A DNA stretch of 64,000 nucleotides from contig NZ_LNQS01000010.1 of the NCBI RefSeq assembly GCF_001513785.1, positions 124,001 to 188,000 of the forward strand. The letters run 5' to 3'. Both the position numbers and the translations under genes were made by a program. This DNA is from Rheinheimera sp. EpRS3 (GTDB taxonomy: Bacteria; Pseudomonadota; Gammaproteobacteria; Enterobacterales; Alteromonadaceae). This document shows, piece after piece, positions 45,765 through 54,042 of this stretch (positions are counted from its first letter, which is position 1; each line of letters starts with the position of its first letter). The notes under the pieces are model-generated. The model was not told the origin of the DNA and did no database searches. It saw nothing but the letters and a program-made list of their open reading frames with translations.

Positions 45765-48653
45765 TTAAAAGGTGTACACCGCGCCAAGGTAGAACTGGCG
45801 GCCAAAAAACTGGATAGTGCCGGTTTGCGCTTTGTCACCGAAGTAGCTTTTTGTCGGCTCGTCGGTCAGGTTATTCACCTGGAACAACACCTTGAAATTG
45901 TCGTTAATGTCGTATGACGTTTGCATATCGATCACCGTTTCACTGTCAAAGTTGGTGATTTGCTCATCTATACCTACCTGAGACGACACAAAAGGCGAGC
46001 GGTAGCGGGCGCTGACCCGGGCGTCAAAGCCCTGATAGTTCCAGAATACCGTGCCGCTGAATACATCCTGCGACAGACCTTCAAAGGTGGTTTCTATCGC
46101 GGCGCCACCCAGGCTGTTAATCAGGCTGACTTCGCTTTCGGTGTAGGAGTAACTGCCCTGTACGCCAAGGCCAGACCACAGCTCTGGCAGAAAGTCGAAC
46201 ACCTTGGTAAAGGCCAGTTCGGCGCCACGGATATAACCGCCCTCGCCGTTATTTACAGCAGTAGAGAAAGCGCCGTTAAAGGTTTCACGCGGAATGCCAT
46301 CTTCGTCAACAATAACGTCTGGTACAGCAAAACCTGCAGCGGCGAAATCAAACTCCTGAATGGTGAAATCGTTTACAAATGACTTAATGTCCTTGTAAAA
46401 CAACGCAAAAGCGATGGCACCGGATGGAATATAGTATTCATACGACAAATCGTACTGGGTCGCCTCAAACGGCCGTAAAAACGGGCTGTTGGAACTGTTA
46501 CCATTGATCTCACCATCATCGCTGATGGTAATAGAGGTGTTAGACGCCAACCGGTTAATCGGCGGGCGTGACATCACTTTGGCAGCGGCAAAACGAATTT
46601 GTGAGTTGTCGGTAATGGCAAAGTTCAGGTTAAGCTGCGGCAACACATCGGTGTATTTTTCGCCCAGCACGCCGGGCGCATAGCGGGTGTTTACCAGGCC
46701 GGCGTCATCGGTAATATTTTGCGCACCGCGCAGCGGGTCACCATTTACATCGGCTAAGTCGGTAGCGCTTTGGTCGGTTTGCACTACACGCACACCAATA
46801 TTACCGCTTAGCCCAATGCCAAAAATTTCCGCATCCAGGTTCGCCATCACATAACCAGCCAGTACATCTTCGTATACTTCGCCGCTTTCCAGCATGGTCC
46901 AACCCGTATCGGGGCCATTAGCCACTTGCTGCGACGGCAGGATACCGGCATTACCGGTGCCCCAGGTTTGTACCGGCTGCGGTATCCCTTGCGGGAACCA
47001 GGCATTGAGGGCTTTATCCAGATCAACCGCCAGGTAACTGGGGTAAGTAGCAAAATCACCTTTAAAATTCACCACCTCAACCATATCGGCTGTTAAACGC
47101 AGCGGTGGCTGCGACGCTAAAAAGGCACCGTCGCTACCATATTCAAATACCGAGCGGTCATTTTTGTAGGTGCGCTCTGAGTAACGCACGCCGGCTTCCA
47201 GCGAGGCAATAACCGGCATATCCAGCACCCAGTTGGCATCAAAGCGGTAAGCGGTGACTTCATCTTCGTTCACATACGGGTAAATGCCGTATTTGCTTAC
47301 CATTACCTTGTCAATGTCAGAAAACGCAGCCGCCTGGTTAAAGCCCACGCTTGGCAGGTTAAGGCCATTTAACAGGTAAGAAATTGACACGTTGGTATCC
47401 AGCTCCGGCACTTCTGCGTTGGCATCTTCGGCTACCAGGCCCCACAACAAACCATTGCGAAAATCGCTTTTAGCGCTGGAGTGCGAAACGTCAACTGACA
47501 GGTTTACTGTATCGGTAACATCCCAGTCGGCATTAATACCAAAGCTGCGTACTTCATCGCTATCGCGGTTGTCATCGTTAACCAGCTCAACCCGGGTAAA
47601 GCTGCTGGAGGTGCGGTTAAAGGTGCCGCCAATAACCGAACTGCCGTTTAATACCGGGTTGCCCAACGCCGCTGTCGGGCCGCCAAACTTAACGCGAAAA
47701 CCACGGGCAAAGGCTTCTTTTTCAAACTTCGATAAAAACGCATCCGCTTTTAGCGTAAAGGCATCATGTGGTGTCCATTCCAGCGCGGCCATATAGCCAT
47801 CGCGGGTTTCTTCACCGCCGCGGTGCTGCAGCTCAAACCCTTCGCTGATATATTCATTTACGCCATCATCGTTGGTGTCTTTCTGGCCGTTATAGGCCAG
47901 ACCGGCAAACTGTGTGGCTACACTGGGCTGGTACAGCCGGGCATAACCGGCAGCAAAACCCAGCGTGTCGCCCAGAAATTTACCCTGATACGACATACTG
48001 AAACGGTGGCCAAAATCGACGCCGTCCGGCACTTCGTTGGCACGATCGTTATACATGCCACGGGCATTTACGGTAAAAGTATGTTGTTTTTCATTGCGCA
48101 GCGGGCTGGCGGTTTGCAGCTCCACCGTACCGGCCACACCGCCTTCAATCAAAGAGGCTTTCGGCGATTTATACACCGCCGCTGAATTAATCAGTTCAGA
48201 CGGATACTGATCAAACTCGATATTACGTTTGCCACTGGTGGACACCTGCTCGCGGCCATTCAGGGTAGAAAACACAAAACCACCCGACATACCGCGAATA
48301 TTAATCTCTGCTGCCTGGCCCCCGGTACGCACCGCTGAAATACCCGGCAAGCGGGTCAGTGCATCGGCCATCGACACATCCGGCAATGCGCCTAAATCAT
48401 CGGCTGAGATAGTTTCTGACACGGTATCGCCAAAACGTTTGGCATCCAGTGAACGGAACAGGCTGCTGGCAAAGCCACGCACCTGAATAACCTCAACCGC
48501 ATCTTCCGGTGCTGGCTGAGTACTGTTTTGCAACGTTGCCTGTTGATTTGCTGATTGCTGCGCCTGATCTGCTGTTTGTGCTACAGCAGAACACGCCAGA
48601 CTCCCCACCCCTGCCATAGCAAATGTGAGCAGACTAAGCTTGAAGTTATTCAT
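45765..48653 (-). CDS. TonB-dependent receptor, oligosaccharide (maltodextrin) type
   Basis: The start used is the ATG at 48653, which opens a signal peptide (MNNFKLSLLTFAMAGVGSLACSAVAQ) and has GGGG 9 nt upstream, the same context as the second receptor of this locus. The 962-residue receptor belongs to the Xanthomonas/Caulobacter carbohydrate-receptor group: VIQVRGFASSLFRSL, AEINIRGMSGGFVFSTLNGREQVS and the ending GAVYTF. Its partner downstream is the pullulanase, so transport of branched maltodextrins is likely. MalR-like operators lie upstream. Confidence 0.87.
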   Translation of the reverse strand: MNNFKLSLLTFAMAGVGSLACSAVAQTADQAQQSANQQATLQNSTQPAPEDAVEVIQVRGFASSLFRSLDAKRFGDTVSETISADDLGALPDVSMADALTRLPGISAVRTGGQAAEINIRGMSGGFVFSTLNGREQVSTSGKRNIEFDQYPSELINSAAVYKSPKASLIEGGVAGTVELQTASPLRNEKQHTFTVNARGMYNDRANEVPDGVDFGHRFSMSYQGKFLGDTLGFAAGYARLYQPSVATQFAGLAYNGQKDTNDDGVNEYISEGFELQHRGGEETRDGYMAALEWTPHDAFTLKADAFLSKFEKEAFARGFRVKFGGPTAALGNPVLNGSSVIGGTFNRTSSSFTRVELVNDDNRDSDEVRSFGINADWDVTDTVNLSVDVSHSSAKSDFRNGLLWGLVAEDANAEVPELDTNVSISYLLNGLNLPSVGFNQAAAFSDIDKVMVSKYGIYPYVNEDEVTAYRFDANWVLDMPVIASLEAGVRYSERTYKNDRSVFEYGSDGAFLASQPPLRLTADMVEVVNFKGDFATYPSYLAVDLDKALNAWFPQGIPQPVQTWGTGNAGILPSQQVANGPDTGWTMLESGEVYEDVLAGYVMANLDAEIFGIGLSGNIGVRVVQTDQSATDLADVNGDPLRGAQNITDDAGLVNTRYAPGVLGEKYTDVLPQLNLNFAITDNSQIRFAAAKVMSRPPINRLASNTSITISDDGEINGNSSNSPFLRPFEATQYDLSYEYYIPSGAIAFALFYKDIKSFVNDFTIQEFDFAAAGFAVPDVIVDEDGIPRETFNGAFSTAVNNGEGGYIRGAELAFTKVFDFLPELWSGLGVQGSYSYTESEVSLINSLGGAAIETTFEGLSQDVFSGTVFWNYQGFDARVSARYRSPFVSSQVGIDEQITNFDSETVIDMQTSYDINDNFKVLFQVNNLTDEPTKSYFGDKAQTGTIQFFGRQFYLGAVYTF

Positions 48654-48786
48654 GCCCTGTATCCCCGTTTTATTTTTATAGCGTTTATTTTTATAAAGGG
48701 TTGCGCGCTCCATGCGACCGGCATGAAAACCTGCAGCCTGTTGTTTCAGTGTTTATTTATTAACCGTTAAACAGTAACCCGCAATA

Positions 48787-48937
48787 TGAATACGTATTCA
48801 GTCGTCCATCACGGTGCAAAAAGGCTAATGCTGTTCCCGCAGCCGCACCAAACTGGTATATAAAACACCACACAGGGCACTATCGATGTGCAGGCAAAAC
48901 CACGAAAGCACAGCTTTGGTGCACGAATACGTATGCA
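48787..48937. promoter_or_regulatory. MalR-like operators in the receptor/amylase divergent promoter region
   Basis: A perfect palindrome TGAATACGTATTCA lies at 48787-48800. A related imperfect site, CGAATACGTATGCA, lies at 48924-48937. They are 137 bp apart in the 397-bp gap between divergent genes, which holds no other gene. This 14-bp palindrome with a central TACGTA is LacI-family-like. The same palindrome recurs at 56990 in this window. Confidence 0.7.
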
Positions 48938-49050
48938 TAAAGTTGTATGCCGCCAGCTAAACGTTTACACATTGAACAGCTGGATAATTGCCCCATAAGA
49001 CAAATTAACAGGCACCCGGCAGGCCACCTGCCACATAAAAGAGAGACAAC

Positions 49051-50949
49051 ATGCTCAATATTAAACTGACACCGGTAATGGCCGGCATGCTGGCGGCAGG
49101 TACACTGTTTTATGCCACTGCGGCAGCGGCTTTTTGTCCGCAAACTTCAGATGCCGCACCGAAGGGCCCGATTGCCCTGAATGAACAGGGCGAATTTGTG
49201 CCCGGCTGGGCTAAAAGTGCGGTCTGGTATCAGGTATTTCCTGAGCGCTTCCGCGATGGCGACTCGTCGAATAACCCTACAGTCGTCGACATTGCCGGTG
49301 CAGATCCGGTAGAAGAACCTAAGGTGTGGCAGGTTCACCCCTGGGGCAGCGACTGGTATAAGTTACAACCTTACGAAGTTGCCAATGGCGAACCGGAGCT
49401 GTGGAAACATCTGCTGCGCCGCCGCTATGGCGGTGACTTGCAAGGGGTGATCAGCAAGCTTGATTACATTAAAGATATGGGCTTTAACGCCATTTACCTG
49501 AACCCAGTATTTGATGCGCCTTCGCTGCATAAATACGACGGCGCCAGCTTTCACCATATCGACCCTAACTTTGGCCCGGACCCGGACGGCGACCGCGCGC
49601 TAATGGCGAAAGAAAACCCGCTGGATCCTTCTAGCTGGGTATGGACCAAAGCCGACGAACTGGCATTGGAACTGATTAAACAGGCCAAACAGCGCGGCAT
49701 CAGAGTCATTTTTGACGGCGTATTTAACCATATGGGTGCCAACAGTTTTGCTTTTCAACACCTGAAGCAGCATCAGCAAAACTCGCCTTATAAAGATTGG
49801 TTTACCGTAAACAGCTTTAAAGACGAAAAAGCCGGCACTGAATTTAGCTATGAAGGCTGGTTTGGTGTGCCATCGCTGCCTGAATTTAAAGAAGATAAAA
49901 ACGGCCTGGTGCAGGGCCCGCGCGATTATGTATTTGCCGCTACCGAGCGCTGGATGAACCCCAAAGGCAAAGGTGCAGAATATGGTATCGATGGCTGGCG
50001 GCTGGATGTAGCCTTTTGTGTGGCGCACGGTTTCTGGAAAGACTGGCGCGGCCATGTAAAAACCCTTAACCCAGAGGCCTATATCACCGCAGAGATTGTT
50101 ATGGCGCCGGAACTGGTAAAACCCTACCTGCAAGGTGATGAATTTGATGGCGAAATGAACTACAACTTCGCCTTTACCGCCGCTGAGTTTATGTTTAACC
50201 CGCCGCCACATAACATCAGCGCCACAGAGTTTGATGCCAAGCTGCGTGAGATGCGCGGTTTGTATCCTAAAGGCGTGGCGTATGTAACGCAAAACCTGTT
50301 TGGCAGCCATGACTCCAACCGGATTGGCTCGCACATTGTTAACCGCGGCATTGGTAACTTCCGGGACTGGGGCGACTACTTTCAGTTATCACAGGTTGGC
50401 AGTAACCCGGATTACAAAGTACGTAAACCCAATGCAGAAGAACTACGCCTGCAAAAGCTGTTTGTTATTTTTCAGATGACCTACGTCGGCGCGCCTATGG
50501 TGTATTACGGTGATGAAGTAGGCATGTGGGGCGCCAATGACCCGGATGATCGCAAACCGATGATCTGGAACGATATTAACTATGAAGACGAAGTAACCAA
50601 CCCGGACGGCAGCAAACGCCCGGCTGACAAGGTTACCGTGAATAAAACGCTGCAACAGCATTACCGCAAGATGATTCAGTTACGTAACCGTCTGCCGGCA
50701 TTACAACTGGGTGATTTCAGTACCCTGCTTACCGATAACGACAAAGCGCTGTATGGCTTTGAGCGCCGTTATCAGCAGCAACGGGTACGAATTATTCTGA
50801 ATAACAGCGATAAACCGCAGCAAGTGACACTAAACCGCGACCAGCTAAACTGGCAGGAGCAGATTGACCAACTGCCTGTAACGGTAAACGGCGATAAAAT
50901 CCGCCTGACCATACCTGCAAAATGGGGCGCGGTGCTGCTGGCGCAGTAA
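49051..50949 (+). CDS. Exported GH13 alpha-amylase/maltodextrin hydrolase
   Basis: The 632-residue exported enzyme (signal peptide to about residue 27) hydrolyses alpha-1,4-glucans. GH13 motifs are intact: FDGVFNHMG, GWRLDVAF (nucleophile aspartate), ITAEIVMAP (acid/base glutamate) and FGSHDSNR. The N-terminal part (AVWYQVFPERFRDGD) is similar to cyclomaltodextrinase/neopullulanase-type enzymes. A C-terminal beta domain completes it. The ATG follows AGAGAG. It is transcribed divergently from the receptor-pullulanase operon. Confidence 0.9.
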   Translation: MLNIKLTPVMAGMLAAGTLFYATAAAAFCPQTSDAAPKGPIALNEQGEFVPGWAKSAVWYQVFPERFRDGDSSNNPTVVDIAGADPVEEPKVWQVHPWGSDWYKLQPYEVANGEPELWKHLLRRRYGGDLQGVISKLDYIKDMGFNAIYLNPVFDAPSLHKYDGASFHHIDPNFGPDPDGDRALMAKENPLDPSSWVWTKADELALELIKQAKQRGIRVIFDGVFNHMGANSFAFQHLKQHQQNSPYKDWFTVNSFKDEKAGTEFSYEGWFGVPSLPEFKEDKNGLVQGPRDYVFAATERWMNPKGKGAEYGIDGWRLDVAFCVAHGFWKDWRGHVKTLNPEAYITAEIVMAPELVKPYLQGDEFDGEMNYNFAFTAAEFMFNPPPHNISATEFDAKLREMRGLYPKGVAYVTQNLFGSHDSNRIGSHIVNRGIGNFRDWGDYFQLSQVGSNPDYKVRKPNAEELRLQKLFVIFQMTYVGAPMVYYGDEVGMWGANDPDDRKPMIWNDINYEDEVTNPDGSKRPADKVTVNKTLQQHYRKMIQLRNRLPALQLGDFSTLLTDNDKALYGFERRYQQQRVRIILNNSDKPQQVTLNRDQLNWQEQIDQLPVTVNGDKIRLTIPAKWGAVLLAQ

Positions 50950-50957
50950 CCGAAAAA

Positions 50958-50985
50958 CAACAGCCACCTGCGAGGGTGGCTGTTG
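50958..50985. terminator. Terminator hairpin between amylase and halogenase genes
   Basis: CAACAGCCACC pairs with GGTGGCTGTTG, an 11-bp stem with a short loop, in the gap between converging genes. It has no long T-run. Confidence 0.65.
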
Positions 50986-51003
50986 CTAACACAACTATCT
51001 GTT

Positions 51004-52506
51004 TTAGCGCTGTTTATTTAACGGATAGTGCTGGCTGCACATGCGGTTAAAGTGGCCAACGTCATCAATACGGCGTAAAAACGACTGAACCTCAGGTTTG
51101 GTGCTATCTGCCGGCACTAATTGAGACGGGTAAATACCGTAGCCAGAAAATAAACAGTGCCATGAGTTGATACTGTAGTAACTGTCCAGCTTATTGGCTG
51201 TCAGGTAAGGGCCAATATCCTCCCTGCTTAGCCAGGCCCGGGTTAAGCCTTTCAAGTGCAGCGGTAAGTCTTCATTGGCGGCATTATCACGCCAGTATTG
51301 GCTATCAGTTCTGTTATTTAAACGATAATGCCCGACAATATAATCGCGTATGCCCTCAAAGCGGCTGTTAATGCGCTGATTAAACTCTGGCTGCAGGGCG
51401 TCACTGTAATTGCCTTTGACCAAACAATCCGCAAACATCTCTACGGTGGTTTGTACCAGATGCAAAGCCGTTGCCTCCAGCGGCTCAATAAAGCCCTGCG
51501 ACAACCCCACCGCCAGGCAGTTTTTGTACCAGTGCTGTTCCAGCCTGCCAACTTTCATTTTCAAATGTCTTGCCGCAACACTGTCATCAACGCCAAGGTG
51601 TGCTCTTAGTTCCTGTTCTGCCTGTTCAGCGCTACAGTATTTCGAGCTGTATACATAGCCATTACCAACACGACTGGTCAGTGGAATACGCCATGCCCAG
51701 CCATTACGCAGTGCGGTGGATTGCGTCATCAGTTTTTCATCAGGCAGACAAGGCGTTTGCATAACCACGGCAGCATCATTAAACAAGTTTGCGCTGTAAC
51801 TTATAAACTTAACCCCTAGTGCCTGGCTGATTAAGCGGGCAGAAAAGCCGGTACAGTCGACAAAAAAGTCTGCTTCAAGCACACCATGTTGCGCCGACAC
51901 TAGGGCATTGATAGAGCCATCTTCAGCTATAACAACGTCACTAACACTAAACTCGCGGTAAGTTACCCCCTGGCTTTTAGCATAAGTTGCCAGAAACTGG
52001 CCTAATAACGTGGAGTCGAAATGGTAGCCATACTCCACACTAAACGGGAAAGACGCATCAGCTAAAGGCTGGCGGCCTTGCTGTGCCAGGGCAGCATTAA
52101 GGAAATAGTGATCCGGGTTTGCATCGACATCCAGCCCCAGCCGACGGTAATAACAACTATGAATAAACACATCCTGGGTGTGTAAATCTGTCTGGGCGAC
52201 AAAGGGATGAAAATAACGGCTGTATCCCGCTGTGTCTGTCCAGCCAGTAAACTCAATACCCAGTTTGTAAGTGGCATTGCAGGCACTCATCCACTCTGCT
52301 TCAGGGATACCTAAGGTATTAAATAACCCACGCAGTTGTGGCGTTGAGCCCTCACCCACGCCGATAGTGGCTATTTCGGGTGCGCCGACTAGCTCTATGG
52401 TGATATCAGCTGCAAGTTGTTTTCTTAACAAACAAGCCGTTATCCAACCGGCTGAACCGCCGCCTACAATCACGACTTTATTCATTTTTTTTAGCGCTGA
52501 TACCAT
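51004..52506 (-). CDS. Flavin-dependent tryptophan-halogenase homologue (second of pair)
   Basis: The start used is the ATG at 52506, with AGGAAAG upstream; an ATG 21 bp later (MNKVVIVGGG) is the alternative. The 500-residue protein has the FAD site VVIVGGGSAGW, the halogenase motif GWAWRIP (WxWxIP) and the catalytic-lysine context TYKLGIEFTGW. The rest resembles the PrnA/RebH superfamily of FADH2-dependent halogenases. It overlaps the upstream halogenase by 29 bp and shares its architecture. The substrate is unknown; this subfamily is common beside TonB receptors in carbohydrate loci. Confidence 0.87.
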   Translation of the reverse strand: MVSALKKMNKVVIVGGGSAGWITACLLRKQLAADITIELVGAPEIATIGVGEGSTPQLRGLFNTLGIPEAEWMSACNATYKLGIEFTGWTDTAGYSRYFHPFVAQTDLHTQDVFIHSCYYRRLGLDVDANPDHYFLNAALAQQGRQPLADASFPFSVEYGYHFDSTLLGQFLATYAKSQGVTYREFSVSDVVIAEDGSINALVSAQHGVLEADFFVDCTGFSARLISQALGVKFISYSANLFNDAAVVMQTPCLPDEKLMTQSTALRNGWAWRIPLTSRVGNGYVYSSKYCSAEQAEQELRAHLGVDDSVAARHLKMKVGRLEQHWYKNCLAVGLSQGFIEPLEATALHLVQTTVEMFADCLVKGNYSDALQPEFNQRINSRFEGIRDYIVGHYRLNNRTDSQYWRDNAANEDLPLHLKGLTRAWLSREDIGPYLTANKLDSYYSINSWHCLFSGYGIYPSQLVPADSTKPEVQSFLRRIDDVGHFNRMCSQHYPLNKQR

Positions 52507-53980
52507 GCAGATAGCTTTCCTGTGTGGGTAATTGACTAACATAACCTGAGAATACAGCACTGATATTACTCATAAAATCACTGCATTCTGCCTCAGGCAA
52601 CGTATTGGCTAACGGGCTGTAACTGTGCGGCATAATACCCTGCCCCAATAACACCTGATACCAGCCCATTTCTGAGAACAGCTCATCACTGCGGCGAAAA
52701 ACCCGGCCTGAGTCAGCAAAGAGCGCAATCCGTTCGGTCAGTGTGTCAGGTACTGCCATCTCCCGGCACCTTTTCCAGAACGGCTCACTGCGCTGGTTAA
52801 GATGATAGTGCAGAATAATAAAGTCGCGGATAGCTTCCATTTCTGCATCGGCCTGGCGGTTAAATTCATCTGCCAGACAGGTATCTGCCGGGTTTTGAGG
52901 AAATAATTTAAGAAAACGCCCTATACCCGATTGAATCAAATGCAAACTGGTAGACTCCAGCGGCTCTAAAAACCCGCTGGACAAGCCCAACGCCAGACAG
53001 TTTTTATGCCACTGTTTTTTACGTCGGCCTGTGGTAAACCGCAAAAATTTGGGGTCAGACCTTTCGCCTTCAGGTAAATGTTGCAGCAAGGTGTCAAGTG
53101 CCTGCTCCTGCTGCATAAAAGTACTACTGTACACCATGCCATTGCCTGTGCGGCTTTGCAGCGGTATATGCCACTGCCAGCCCGCAGCGTGCGCTATCGA
53201 ACGTGTGTAAGGTTGTGTGGTATTACCCTGTCTGGTTTGTATTGCAATTGCACTGTCAGCCGGTAGCCAATGCTGCCAGCTCTCGTATCCTGTATTAAGC
53301 GCCTCTTCAATCAACAAGCCGCGAAAGCCGCTACAGTCGATAAAAAAGTCGGCTGCCACAACCTGATTATCATCAAGTATCAGATCGCGGATGTTGCCGC
53401 TTGCCGGGCAGATATTAACCCGGGAAATTTTCGCATCAATGCGGTGTACGCCTAACTTGACCGCGTAATCACGCAGTACGCGGGCATAAGCAGAGGCGTC
53501 AAAGTGATAGGCATAACTTAGCCCCGGAATAGTGGTTCCGGGCAATGTTTTAGCAGGCGAAAACTTATTCGCTTTTGCCGCCAGAAAATTTAACGAATAG
53601 CGCCAATAGTCTGAGGCGTTTTTTGGTGATTGCCTGAGCCAATAATTAATAAAATGGGTTAAGCCAACATTGCTGCCAACATCACCAAAAGCATGCATAT
53701 ACTGGCTGGACGCCTGCCCCCAGCCTGCAAACTCAATACCCAGCTTGATAGTTGCATCCGTCTGCTGAATAAAATACCGCTCGTCAATGCCTAGCAACTG
53801 ATTGAAACTCTGAATGGGTGGAATAGTGGCTTCGCCTACCCCGACAGTGCCAATATCAGTAGACTCAACCAGAGTTAACCTGATCTTGTCTTTAAACACT
53901 TTGGCAAGGGCTGACGCTGCCATCCAGCCAGCACTGCCGCCGCCTGCGATCACTATATGACGAATACCATTCTGGTGCAT
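52478..53980 (-). CDS. Flavin-dependent tryptophan-halogenase homologue (first of pair)
   Basis: The 500-residue protein has the N-terminal FAD motif IVIAGGGSAGW, the GEATIPPI segment, the catalytic-lysine context DATIKLGIEFAGW, and the WxWxIP motif as GWQWHIPLQSRTGNG. It is paralogous to the next gene and probably arose by tandem duplication. It begins 63 bp after the stop of the TonB receptor, with a hairpin terminator between, so it is expressed by readthrough or from its own promoter. No reductase partner is encoded in the window. Confidence 0.9.
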   Translation of the reverse strand: MHQNGIRHIVIAGGGSAGWMAASALAKVFKDKIRLTLVESTDIGTVGVGEATIPPIQSFNQLLGIDERYFIQQTDATIKLGIEFAGWGQASSQYMHAFGDVGSNVGLTHFINYWLRQSPKNASDYWRYSLNFLAAKANKFSPAKTLPGTTIPGLSYAYHFDASAYARVLRDYAVKLGVHRIDAKISRVNICPASGNIRDLILDDNQVVAADFFIDCSGFRGLLIEEALNTGYESWQHWLPADSAIAIQTRQGNTTQPYTRSIAHAAGWQWHIPLQSRTGNGMVYSSTFMQQEQALDTLLQHLPEGERSDPKFLRFTTGRRKKQWHKNCLALGLSSGFLEPLESTSLHLIQSGIGRFLKLFPQNPADTCLADEFNRQADAEMEAIRDFIILHYHLNQRSEPFWKRCREMAVPDTLTERIALFADSGRVFRRSDELFSEMGWYQVLLGQGIMPHSYSPLANTLPEAECSDFMSNISAVFSGYVSQLPTQESYLHGISAKKNE

Positions 53981-53993
53981 ATTTTGTCCCTAT

Positions 53994-54020
53994 AAAAAAG
54001 CCCCAGACAACAGGGGCTTT
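53994..54020 (-). terminator. Terminator between the TonB receptor and halogenase genes
   Basis: AAAGCCCC pairs with GGGGCTTT around an 8-nt loop; on the minus strand it is followed by TTTTTT. It could limit expression of the halogenases relative to the receptor. Confidence 0.85.
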
Positions 54021-54042
54021 GTAATGTCAGACAATATTAAGG

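Noticed and set aside
49600-50334. A 244-codon open frame on the minus strand inside the amylase gene
   Set aside because: It is a shadow of the GC-rich coding frame of the amylase; it has no ribosome site and no recognisable domains, and the sense gene has all catalytic motifs.
51004-53980. A secondary-metabolite gene cluster built around the halogenases
   Set aside because: There are no NRPS, PKS, prenyltransferase, tailoring or export genes around them; neighbours are carbohydrate-uptake genes.
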